Source of the DNA: CAYNDB01 sp964395915
Lineage (GTDB): Bacteria > Nitrospinota_A > UBA7883 > JAJRTC01
Direction: 5' to 3'
Length of the DNA stretch: 12,968 bases
Assembly: GCA_964395915.1 (NCBI GenBank)
Contig: CAYNDB010000073.1
Coordinates: 1 to 12,968, forward strand
In this document: positions 1 to 6,034 of the stretch, piece by piece
How positions within the stretch are numbered: the stretch's first letter is position 1
Layout of the letters: each line of letters begins with the position of its first letter
Notes under the pieces: generated by a model
Databases searched by the model: none
Told to the model about the DNA's origin: nothing
What the model saw: the letters and a program-made list of their open reading frames with translations, nothing else
Made by a program: the position numbers and the translations under genes

Positions 1-2
1 CA

Positions 3-788
3 CTACTTTTCCAGCGGGAAAAATCTTTTTTCCAGAAGTCTGCGCCCATCCGCAGATGTGGTCCATTCGATAAAATCCTTGATGTGACCTTGAGGCGGCC
101 CAAAGGTCGCTAAATGCAAAAGCCTCTTTATAGGATAGTTTGATGTAATGTCATTCGGATCGTACCCATCGATAATCAGCGGCCTGACCTGGTCTGATGA
201 GGACGCAAAAGAACGGCTGACATGGCCGATGCCTCCGCGGTTAAGGTGGACATTAAGTACGATACGCCAGTCTGGCCTGATAACTTGACTTTGCGGGCTG
301 TAATCCCGGTCCGGCAAAATATGTTTTTTAAAGACATCTCTGGTCGCCGACTCCCGGCCAACAATATAGACGGTGATCGGCAGGTCCTCGCCACCCACTT
401 CTTTCCAATTTTTTATTTTTCCGGAAAATATATCCGCTATCTGAGCGGAGGTTAGGCCCTTGACCGGGTTATCGCTGTTGACCAGCGCGGTGAGAACATC
501 GTATGCGAATGGAATCGCGTAAAGCCCTCTTTCTGTAAACACTGGATGGATGTTTCTTGCCACACCTCCGATATCACACGTTTTAGCCAGCACACAAATC
601 TCACCCCCGTTACTTTCGGTTACAACGCTGATTTTTAAAGACGCTTTTTTGTAAATCTTTGCGGCGTCCTTCATGAACAATCCGACTGTCGATGACCCCT
701 CATACTTGATTTTCGGTGCGGCTGCGGCGGTGGAAAAGAGGATAAAGGGGAAAAAAAGTAGAATAAAACCCAAGATAGAGTTTTTCAT
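3..788 (-). CDS. PstS-like periplasmic substrate-binding protein
   Basis: A 261-residue exported protein of the type 2 periplasmic binding protein fold, closest in style to PstS phosphate-binding proteins. Residues 1-24 form a signal peptide (hydrophobic core, then AAAA before PK). Family motifs visible are GSSTVG at 31-36, a CDIGGVAR segment at 71-78 that matches the usual 'DIG.asR' ligand loop, a 'LT..QI.dIFsGkI.nW.evGG' block at 112-133, and GRESATRDVF at 144-153. The start is well supported: AGGAGG lies 6 nt before the ATG. It has two cysteines (C65, C71) after processing. It is somewhat shorter than typical PstS (about 270-330 residues). No permease or ATPase gene is visible, so it may be a stand-alone binding protein or sensor partner. 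The ligand (phosphate or another oxyanion) is not settled by sequence. It is transcribed in the same direction as the sigma-54 activator upstream but is separated from it by a probable terminator and has its own -10 box. Confidence 0.82.
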   Translation of the reverse strand: MKNSILGFILLFFPFILFSTAAAAPKIKYEGSSTVGLFMKDAAKIYKKASLKISVVTESNGGEICVLAKTCDIGGVARNIHPVFTERGLYAIPFAYDVLTALVNSDNPVKGLTSAQIADIFSGKIKNWKEVGGEDLPITVYIVGRESATRDVFKKHILPDRDYSPQSQVIRPDWRIVLNVHLNRGGIGHVSRSFASSSDQVRPLIIDGYDPNDITSNYPIKRLLHLATFGPPQGHIKDFIEWTTSADGRRLLEKRFFPLEK

Positions 789-822
789 AACACGCCTCCT
801 GATTGTAATGGTGTGTTCGCTT

Positions 823-828
823 ATTATA
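823..828 (-). promoter_or_regulatory. Probable -10 box for the PstS-like gene
   Basis: On the minus strand the sequence reads TATAAT, a perfect sigma-70 -10 hexamer, preceded by GGA. It would start transcription near 816, giving a leader of about 28 nt that carries the AGGAGG ribosome site. No good -35 hexamer is seen at 16-18 nt, so this may be weak or activator dependent. Confidence 0.4.
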
Positions 829-835
829 TCCTACT

Positions 836-871
836 AAAAAAGTCCCGAAGACGAAACCCCAGGCTGTCGGG
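836..871 (-). terminator. Possible intrinsic terminator after the sigma-54 activator
   Basis: On the minus strand CCCGA (867-871) can pair with TCGGG (844-848) around a loop that contains a further short AGCC/GGTT pairing, followed by AC and six T (836-841). It sits about 70 nt past the stop of the activator gene. The outer stem is only 5 bp, so this is a moderate call. Confidence 0.4.
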
Positions 872-940
872 TTGAACTTCCCCCTAATTGAAATAAAGAC
901 TTCCGCGTAATGTATGTTTAGAACCGAAGCGGTGTTACAA

Positions 941-2332
941 TCACGGTCCGGACTTAACGATTTTAGACTCGATGTTGTGCGATTTCATTTTGCGCCATAG
1001 CGTGGTTCGTCCTATTCCCAAAGCTATAGCTGTGGCCGAAACGTTATAGAGATTATCTTCAAGCGTTTTTATGATGCGCTCTTTCTCCGGCATATTCGAT
1101 AAGCTTTTCTCATCGGCTAAAACCGACGGACTTACAGCTTTCGAAGGCTTGCCCCCAGACAAGTTAAAATGTCCTGGAGGAACGCAACCTCTGGTCAAAA
1201 GTTTGCCTTTACGCATTACATATGCGCTTTCGAGTATGTTATAAAGCTCTCTGATGTTGCCAGGCCAGGAATGGCTCATCAGCTGTTTCATCAAATCCGA
1301 AGAAACACCCTCGACATTCTTGCCATATTTATTGTTGAATTCCGACAGGAAGTGATATGCGAGAAGGGGGATGTCCTCCAGACGCTCCCTCAGGGGCGGC
1401 ACCCGCATAACGGCGGCCGCCAACCTGTAATACAGATCCTCACGGAACCTGCCCTGGCGCGATTCGGCTAAAAGATCGCGGTTAGTAGCCGCAATAATAC
1501 GGATATCCACCTTGCGAGATTTTTGCTCGCCCAGCCGCTCTATTTCTCTTTCTTGCAAGACCCGCAAAAACTTCGCTTGTAGCGATAAGGAAAGCTCCCC
1601 TATCTCGTCCAGAAAAATAGTCCCGCCGGAGGCCGCCTCAAACCTGCCGACCCTGTCTGATATAGCGCCAGTAAACGCTCCCCGGATATGACCGAACAAC
1701 TCACTTTCAATTAACGTTTCAGACAATCCCGCGCAATTAGTCTTGATAAAAGGTCCGTTTCTCCTTGGGCTGTGATTATGTATGGCGGAGGAAATCAGCT
1801 CTTTCCCAACGCCCGTCTCTCCCATTATCAGAACCGAGATATCAGTGTCGGCCACATTGCGAACAATGTGAAAAACATCTTTTATAGCATCGCTTTTACC
1901 TATGATTTTACAACAGGACACAACATGCCCCACATGTTCCTGTATCTCTTTTGTTTCCGTAATTTCCCGCATCATAACTACAAAAAACGGGCGACCACCT
2001 TCACCCTCTACAGGATAGGCGTTCAAACGGATCCAGGAAATCGAGCCGTTCTTGTTGAGCATTTGCGCTTCGTAGTTGAAGTTATCCGCTTTACTCTCAA
2101 CATGTTTACAGAGACTGCAAGACTCGTCACAGATGTTCGTGTTAAATATGGCCTGGCAATCCCGCCCAATGATATCTTCTTTCCTGTAGCCTGTTATCCT
2201 CTCCGCCGCGCTGTTGAAAGCAAGCACCTGACGCGAGCTGTCATGAATGAACATACCTACATCTATTTGCTCGAACACAGACCACAGGAGCTTACCGTCT
2301 ATGTCAACCGCAGAATCTAGTAAAGATGACAT
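941..2332 (-). CDS. PAS-AAA+-Fis sigma-54-dependent transcriptional activator
   Basis: A 463-residue bacterial enhancer-binding protein. Residues about 15-130 are a PAS domain, about 140-370 the sigma-54-interacting AAA+ domain, and about 415-460 a Fis-type helix-turn-helix. Visible motifs are Walker A GETGVGKE (171-178), the sigma-54 contact loop GAFTGA (218-223), Walker B GGTIFLDEI (236-244), and WPGNIREL (356-363). The C-terminal recognition helix region contains ATAIALGIGRTTLWRKM. No receiver domain is present, so it probably senses a ligand or redox state directly. The PAS domain has four cysteines, C59, C68, C72 and C75 (C-x8-C-x3-C-x2-C), which could bind metal or an Fe-S cluster or respond to redox; this is inference. 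GGAG lies 8 nt before the ATG. It is divergent from nirK, whose upstream region has a sigma-54 promoter and a repeat array, so nirK is the likely target. Confidence 0.92.
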   Translation of the reverse strand: MSSLLDSAVDIDGKLLWSVFEQIDVGMFIHDSSRQVLAFNSAAERITGYRKEDIIGRDCQAIFNTNICDESCSLCKHVESKADNFNYEAQMLNKNGSISWIRLNAYPVEGEGGRPFFVVMMREITETKEIQEHVGHVVSCCKIIGKSDAIKDVFHIVRNVADTDISVLIMGETGVGKELISSAIHNHSPRRNGPFIKTNCAGLSETLIESELFGHIRGAFTGAISDRVGRFEAASGGTIFLDEIGELSLSLQAKFLRVLQEREIERLGEQKSRKVDIRIIAATNRDLLAESRQGRFREDLYYRLAAAVMRVPPLRERLEDIPLLAYHFLSEFNNKYGKNVEGVSSDLMKQLMSHSWPGNIRELYNILESAYVMRKGKLLTRGCVPPGHFNLSGGKPSKAVSPSVLADEKSLSNMPEKERIIKTLEDNLYNVSATAIALGIGRTTLWRKMKSHNIESKIVKSGP

Positions 2333-2420
2333 ATCAGTTTCTCCAATTTGGATAATCCAGAACCCATAATAACTACCTCACAATCTCCAAAAAAAAGACC
2401 AGCGAACACGACTCCTGAAT

Positions 2421-2449
2421 ATTGTAGCCAAGCTTTGGAGAAGCAGCAA
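2421..2449 (-). promoter_or_regulatory. Probable sigma-70 promoter of the activator gene
   Basis: On the minus strand TTGCTG (2444-2449) and TACAAT (2421-2426) are separated by exactly 17 nt. The -10 matches the consensus at 5 of 6 positions and the -35 at 3 of 6. Transcription would start near 2414, leaving a leader of about 80 nt. The -35 box lies just beside the first TGTTTCAT half-site (2455-2462), so the activator could repress or tune its own gene. Confidence 0.4.
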
Positions 2450-2454
2450 CAGAA

Positions 2455-2497
2455 TGTTTCATTTAACTGTTTCATGAAACAGCATTAATTGTTTCAT
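2455..2497. promoter_or_regulatory. Probable enhancer (UAS): TGTTTCAT half-site array with 16-bp palindrome
   Basis: The octamer TGTTTCAT occurs three times on the plus strand (2455-2462, 2468-2475, 2490-2497). Its complement ATGAAACA occurs at 2474-2481. The middle copy and this inverted copy form the perfect palindrome CTGTTTCATGAAACAG (2467-2482). The centre of the palindrome lies about 108 nt upstream of the predicted nirK start of transcription, the usual distance for an enhancer bound by a sigma-54 activator. The Fis-type domain of the divergent regulator is the natural candidate to bind it. Confidence 0.62.
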
Positions 2498-2522
2498 ATA
2501 AGGTATACCAAAAAATTAAAAT

Positions 2523-2538
2523 TTGTAACACATTACAA
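2523..2538. promoter_or_regulatory. CRP/FNR-type inverted repeat upstream of nirK
   Basis: TTGTAA and TTACAA form a perfect inverted repeat with a 4-nt spacer. This is the spacing used by the CRP/FNR superfamily, which includes the nitrogen-oxide and anaerobic regulators FNR and NnrR/Dnr (TTGAT-N4-ATCAA). The half-site differs from the classical FNR one. The centre lies about 53 nt before the predicted nirK transcription start, between the half-site array and the -24 box. Confidence 0.35.
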
Positions 2539-2556
2539 TTCAAATATATAGGAGTA

Positions 2557-2572
2557 TGGCATGTTCTCTGCT
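2557..2572 (+). promoter_or_regulatory. Sigma-54 (-24/-12) promoter of nirK
   Basis: TGGCATG, 4 nt, then CTGCT matches the sigma-54 consensus TGGCACG-N4-TTGCW. The invariant GG (2558-2559) and GC (2570-2571) have the exact required spacing. The only departures are T for C in the -24 box and C for T in the -12 box. The predicted start of transcription is near 2583, giving a 37-nt leader before the nirK ATG. The nearby divergent sigma-54 activator and the upstream repeats make this call stronger than the motif alone. Confidence 0.68.
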
Positions 2573-2619
2573 ATATGTATTCACAAGAAAACGCTAAATA
2601 ACAATATTAAGGAAAAAAA

Positions 2620-3585
2620 ATGGAAATTACACAAAATAAAAAAAATCGCTGGCCGCTCGCAAGCTTCATATTTACTGCTATTTTTTGCATAGCTTTAAAC
2701 GCGCAGAATGTGGAAGCCAAAACGGTGGAAGTCACGATCAATGCCATTGAAAAAGACGTGGAAATCGACAATGCGGGAACCAAATATTCGGCTTGGACCT
2801 TTGGCGGGGCCATACCGGGTCCTGTCGTGCGGGTGACCGAGGGCGACCTCGTTGATTTCACACTGGTAAACGACAAGAAAAACGGGAATAGCCATTCCAT
2901 GGACTTTCACGCCGCCATTGTTGACGTGCTTGATGAGTTTGGACCGGTAAAGCCGGGAGATTCGAAACATTTCAAGTTCAAGGCCAAATATCCCGGTGTA
3001 TTCATGTATCATTGCGGCACGCCGAACATGGCCCAACACATAGCCAAAGGTATGTTTGGGATAATAATTGTCGATCCGAAAGAGGGATACAGCGCCAAGT
3101 ATCCGAAACCTGACAGGGAGTATGTGCTTATACAATCCCAGTATTTCCCTAATTCGGGAGACGCCATGGCCATAGTCGAAAACAAGGGCTGGACAAACTC
3201 TCTCATCAACGGAAAGATTTTCCATTACGATCCCCTTCATAGCTCCGGTAGCGCCCTTGAGTCCAAGCCGGGGGAGTTGGTCCGCATCTTCTTTGTTAAC
3301 GCCAACGTCAACGAACCGGTTGCTCTCCATCCGATAGCGGGAATATGGGATCGCGTGTATCTGAATGGAAATCCGAAAAATGTCATATCTGGAATGGCGA
3401 CTGTCAACGTTGCTGTTTCCGAAGCGTTGACAGTTGATATTATATCCCCTGCCGATCGCACCAGTAACAATGCAATTGTGGACCACACAATGAAAGCCGC
3501 GTTGCGCGGGGCCATCACAGTGCTGACAAACAGCCCTGAGGCCGACCCTTCATTGGGCAAAGGCGACAAAATATTAGTTCGATAA
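2620..3585 (+). CDS. nirK: Copper nitrite reductase, class II (AniA-like) NirK
   Basis: Periplasmic two-cupredoxin-domain enzyme that reduces nitrite to nitric oxide. It has 321 residues with a signal peptide of about 33 (cut near VEA/KT). Type 1 copper ligands are H92, C132, H140 and M145 (in YHCGTPNMAQHIAKGMFG). Type 2 ligands are H97, H131 and H289 (VDHTM). The catalytic Asp is D95 (HSMDFH) and the catalytic His is H237 in LHPIAGIWDRVY, which lines up with FHVIGEIFDKVY of Neisseria AniA. The short C-x7-H loop after the type 1 Cys and the AniA-like C-terminal half place it in class II rather than the Achromobacter/Alcaligenes class I. AAGGA lies 6 nt before the ATG. It is monocistronic: sigma-54 promoter and enhancer upstream, strong terminator just after the stop. 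The alternative, a two-domain multicopper oxidase of another function, is unlikely because every NirK residue checked is present. Confidence 0.9.
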   Translation: MEITQNKKNRWPLASFIFTAIFCIALNAQNVEAKTVEVTINAIEKDVEIDNAGTKYSAWTFGGAIPGPVVRVTEGDLVDFTLVNDKKNGNSHSMDFHAAIVDVLDEFGPVKPGDSKHFKFKAKYPGVFMYHCGTPNMAQHIAKGMFGIIIVDPKEGYSAKYPKPDREYVLIQSQYFPNSGDAMAIVENKGWTNSLINGKIFHYDPLHSSGSALESKPGELVRIFFVNANVNEPVALHPIAGIWDRVYLNGNPKNVISGMATVNVAVSEALTVDIISPADRTSNNAIVDHTMKAALRGAITVLTNSPEADPSLGKGDKILVR

Positions 3586-3587
3586 AC

Positions 3588-3637
3588 AATACTTTCAGGG
3601 GAGGGATGTGAAAAATCCCTTCCCTGAAGTATTTTAA
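3588..3637 (+). terminator. Strong intrinsic terminator after nirK
   Basis: A nearly perfect hairpin begins 2 nt after the nirK stop. The left arm (3588-3607, from AATACTT to GGGAT) pairs with the right arm (3615-3633, from ATCCC to AAGTATT), with one bulged T and one G-U pair, around a 7-nt loop. It is followed by TTTTAAAT. The A-rich left side would also let it work partly in the other direction. Confidence 0.85.
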
Positions 3638-3858
3638 ATATAAAATCTTCAGCCGATATTATCCAATAGAGGCGGCAAGCGCATCAAGGAGCCTATCGGG
3701 TTGGCTCCAGGCGGGACATCGATAGAAGCCATTCAGGCCAAACAACCCCGAATTCCGAAAAAAATCTAACAGGGAGCGTCGGCACAGGAGACGCCACTTA
3801 AATTTATATTATCGCCGGCCGTATATTGAGAACTCCGGTGAATAAAACGGCGCAATTA
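3638..3858. other. Intergenic region with small hairpins; possible gene remnant
   Basis: No intact gene is seen. Small inverted repeats are present: GGAGCC with GGCTCC (about 3689-3710), CTATCG with CGATAG, GCGTC with GACGC, and CGCCG with CGGCG. One plus-strand frame stays open for about 42 codons, from about 3644 to a TAA at about 3768, with gene-like codon use but no start codon and no ribosome site. It may be a decayed C-terminal fragment. No function can be assigned. Confidence 0.35.
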
Positions 3859-3888
3859 TTGCTGCTATTTGTGGAGTTAGAGTAAAAT
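3859..3888 (+). promoter_or_regulatory. Probable sigma-70 promoter of the transglutaminase-like gene
   Basis: TTGCTG (3859-3864) and TAAAAT (3883-3888) are separated by 18 nt. The -10 matches at 5 of 6 positions. The -35 hexamer is the same as that proposed for the sigma-54 activator gene. Transcription would begin near 3895, giving a leader of about 28 nt with the AAGGA ribosome site at 3911-3915. Confidence 0.38.
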
Positions 3889-3902
3889 ATATAGAATTTT
3901 AC
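3882..3902. repeat. AT-rich inverted repeat over the -10 region
   Basis: GTAAAAT (3882-3888) and ATTTTAC (3896-3902) are perfect inverted copies with a 7-nt spacer. The left arm covers the proposed -10 box and the right arm covers the expected transcription start, a position typical of a repressor operator. A role as an RNA hairpin is less likely because most of it would not be transcribed. Confidence 0.3.
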
Positions 3903-3922
3903 GGGTGTATAAGGAATTTTAT

Positions 3923-5127
3923 ATGAAACGGAAACGGTTAGCCCTTAAATATTTAGGCGCTTCCACACTTGCAGTAGCAATGATTATCGTGGCGTACACC
4001 TCGACAAATGTATTCGCCGGCTCAAAAGTATCAAACGTCGCGACACGAAACTTTGAGCTGGTTTATAAGGTCAAAGTTTCTGATGTCCCCCAAAATTCCA
4101 AACAATTACGCATGTGGATTCCTTATATTGCAAGTGATGAGGATCAAAGTATCACAAACGTAACTATTGATAGCCCTTTCCCTGTAAAACTTAATTACGA
4201 TACAGATTGGGGAAACGGCATCTTATTTATCGATGTAGAAAACCCTGAATCCAAAGGTTTTGAGCTGGAAATTAGATATAAAATCCAAAGAAGAGAGCAT
4301 AAAACGTTAAATTTAACGTATGAAAAACATCCTCACACGCAAATAGATACTGGATTGTTTGAGAAATATCTTTCAGCGTCGTCTTACGGCGTTATCAACA
4401 GCGCTGTGAAGGAATTTACCAAAAAAGCTGTTAAGGGAAGAAGCGGACAACTTGACAAGGCCAGGGGGATTTATGATTTCATTATAGATCATATGAATTA
4501 TGATAAAAATATCCCCGGTTGGGGAAATGGTGNNNNNNNNNNNNNNNNNNNNNNNNNNNNNNNNNNNNNNNNNNNNNNNNNNNNNNNNNNNNNNNNNNNN
4601 NNNNNNNNNNNNNNNNNNNNNNNNNNNNNNNNTTCATTATAGATCATATGAATTATGATAAAAATATCCCCGGTTGGGGAAATGGTGACGTTAACAGGTT
4701 GTGTCTTCTTATCAATGGCGAGGGTGCCGGAGCTGGAAACTGCACCGATTTTCATTCTCTTTTCGCTTCAATGATGCGTGTCGAAGGGATACCTGTAAAG
4801 TTTGAAATGGGATTCCCGATTAACCCCAATAAGAAAAAAAGTAATCTAACCAAGGGTGGATATCATTGCTGGGCCAAATTTTTTATTCCTGACTACGGCT
4901 GGATCCCTGTCGATATATCCGAAGCGCGAAAAGATCTTTCAAAAAAAGAATATTATTGGGGAACGATATGCGAAAACCGAATAAGGTTCAGCGTCGGCCG
5001 CGATATCGTTCTAACCCCTCCACAACAAGGGGCCAAGCTCAATTATTTTGGCCCCGATCCATATATCGAGGTTGACGGTAAACCTTTTGACGGGCTCGAA
5101 CGATGGATATCTTATTCAGACTTCTGA
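3923..5127 (+). CDS. Exported transglutaminase-like protein (split by an artificial gap)
   Basis: Transglutaminase-core protein with a signal peptide (residues 1 to about 32, positively charged start, cut after VFA). The N run at 4533-4632 breaks it, but both flanks end in the same 55 bp. Merging them joins the two halves in frame into a 349-residue protein. In that merged numbering the catalytic triad is C222 (in GNCTDFHSLF), H263 (YHCWAKFF) and D279 (WIPVDIS), all intact. Residues about 35-150 form a beta-rich N-terminal domain as in bacterial exported transglutaminase-like proteins, which often act as cysteine proteases or protein cross-linkers rather than true transglutaminases. I chose the ATG at 3923 (AAGGA 7 nt upstream) over an in-frame GTG at 3905, because it gives a normal signal peptide. 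It lies between nirK and the convergent respiratory operon, whose last gene ends 10 nt away. Its substrate is unknown. Confidence 0.82.
4478..4532 (+). repeat. 55-bp sequence, left copy flanking the gap
   Basis: This 55-bp segment (from TTCATTATAGATC to GGGGAAATGGTG) is identical to the right copy at 4633-4687. Both encode the same residues of the transglutaminase-like protein. The likely cause is an unmerged contig overlap, not a biological duplication. Confidence 0.9.
4533..4632. other. Assembly gap, 100 N (probably zero real missing bases)
   Basis: Exactly 100 N, a standard scaffolding placeholder. The bases before and after it are the same 55-bp sequence, so the two contigs overlap and the true sequence most likely has one copy and no gap. 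Confidence 0.9.
4633..4687 (+). repeat. 55-bp sequence, right copy flanking the gap
   Basis: Identical to 4478-4532. The reading frame relative to the repeat is the same in both copies, which is why collapsing them restores one open frame. Confidence 0.9.
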
Positions 5128-5137
5128 CAAACCCTTT

Positions 5138-5563
5138 TTACCGGCATGCGTCACGATATCCGGCGGCGCACCCTTTTTTATAATCAGACGCGGCTTTATC
5201 CATTTCACCCATAATCTCGTTTGCCTGGCCCCGGATAAAGTAAGCCTCCCCCAGCTTTGGATCCAGCTCAATAGCGCGATTCAAATCCTTGAACGCCCCG
5301 TCCACATCCCCCATATCCTTTTTCGCCTTGCCCCGTAACGCGTAAGCTCTTACAAATTTCGGATCCGCTTTAATGGCCTTTGTGGTCATACTAATAACAT
5401 TTGAATAATCAGCGGACCCGTAAGCGCTTTGGGCCTTTCGAAAAAGCTCTTCGGCCTTCTTTGTGGCGGCCGATTTTTTTCCCGACCAGTTAAAGTCAAA
5501 AGCGGGAGAAATAGCCGCGGTCATAAAAATCATAGGCAATAAAAACAACGCAATCCGTCTCAT
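5138..5563 (-). CDS. Small secreted TPR-repeat protein
   Basis: About 141 residues with a Sec signal peptide beginning MRRIALFLLP and about three tetratricopeptide repeats. The clearest are the ADYSNVISMTTKAIKADPK and GDVDGAFKDLNRAIELDPK units, followed by GEMDKAASDYKKGC. TPRs bind other proteins, so a periplasmic scaffold or assembly role is plausible but not shown. Two starts are possible. The ATG at 5563 has GAGAGG 9 nt upstream and gives the cleaner signal peptide. The ATG at 5584 adds 7 residues and overlaps the stop of the upstream gene as ATGA, which would couple translation. It is the last gene of the minus-strand operon and converges on the transglutaminase-like gene, with no clear terminator in the 10-nt gap. 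Confidence 0.72.
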   Translation of the reverse strand: MRRIALFLLPMIFMTAAISPAFDFNWSGKKSAATKKAEELFRKAQSAYGSADYSNVISMTTKAIKADPKFVRAYALRGKAKKDMGDVDGAFKDLNRAIELDPKLGEAYFIRGQANEIMGEMDKAASDYKKGCAAGYRDACR

Positions 5564-5580
5564 CGATCTTACCCTCTCAA

Positions 5581-5934
5581 TCATAGTTCCAGCCTTTTCA
5601 TTGCGTTAATAATAGAAAGACGCTCGACGTCAGATGTTTTTAATTCTAACGCTTTGGAATATAAACGTTTGGCTTCAAATGGCTGATTAAGCTTTTTATC
5701 ATACAAACCAGCCAGGTTGAGAATCGCGAGAATATATTCCTTATCCAGCCGAATCGCCTCTTTTAATTCCGTTTCAGCCTCTTCAAGCATATTCAGCCGA
5801 GCGAAAAACATACCATTAAGAAATCTTAATTGAGGGCTGAAAAGCGTATCCTTGTCCAATTCTTCCGTATCCTTCAGCATTTCAAGGGCAAGGGCCATCT
5901 TCCCATTGACCAATGCGCCGTAAAGAGTCTCAAG
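5581..5934 (-). CDS. C-terminal TPR segment, open into the assembly gap
   Basis: 117 residues visible, with no stop and no convincing start before the N run; the frame runs straight into it. The only initiator-like codon in the 5' part is a TTG near 5913 without a ribosome site. The content is TPR helices (for example LEEAETELKEAIRLDKEYI followed by AILNLAGLYDKKLNQPFEAK). The most likely reading is that this is the C-terminal TPR domain of the MFS/spermidine-synthase-like protein on the other side of the gap, because many members of that family end in TPRs. A separate TPR gene cannot be excluded. Its stop overlaps the ATG at 5584 of the next gene. Confidence 0.6.
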   Translation of the reverse strand, partial: LETLYGALVNGKMALALEMLKDTEELDKDTLFSPQLRFLNGMFFARLNMLEEAETELKEAIRLDKEYILAILNLAGLYDKKLNQPFEAKRLYSKALELKTSDVERLSIINAMKRLEL

Positions 5935-6034
5935 NNNNNNNNNNNNNNNNNNNNNNNNNNNNNNNNNNNNNNNNNNNNNNNNNNNNNNNNNNNNNNNNNN
6001 NNNNNNNNNNNNNNNNNNNNNNNNNNNNNNNNNN
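5935..6034. other. Assembly gap, 100 N of unknown true length
   Basis: Exactly 100 N. Unlike the gap at 4533-4632, the two flanks share no sequence, so real bases are missing. The lost part should hold the end of the SpeE-like domain and the start of the TPR region. Confidence 0.85.

Noticed and set aside
1772..2320. 182-codon open frame on the plus strand inside the sigma-54 activator gene
   Set aside because: It is antisense to a clear PAS-AAA+ coding sequence and shows no domain, ribosome site or signal of its own.
3316..3363. NirK apparently lacking its catalytic His (Ile at the position of the His in class I RPHLIGGH)
   Set aside because: The second His of that class I motif is not the catalytic one. 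The catalytic His is the first, and it is present here as H237, matching the AniA pattern FHVIGEIFD.
2695..3486. 263-codon open frame on the minus strand inside nirK
   Set aside because: It is the antisense shadow of nirK, which has every copper ligand and a good ribosome site.
3660..3920. Resemblance to a lysine (L-box) riboswitch: AATAGAGGC, GGGAGCGTCG and GGCCGT-n2-ATTGA blocks in the right order
   Set aside because: The conserved GCCGAAG core and the other junction motifs are missing, a likely sigma-70 promoter lies downstream of the region, and the gene has no link to lysine. A covariance-model search against the lysine riboswitch family would decide; I treat the match as chance.
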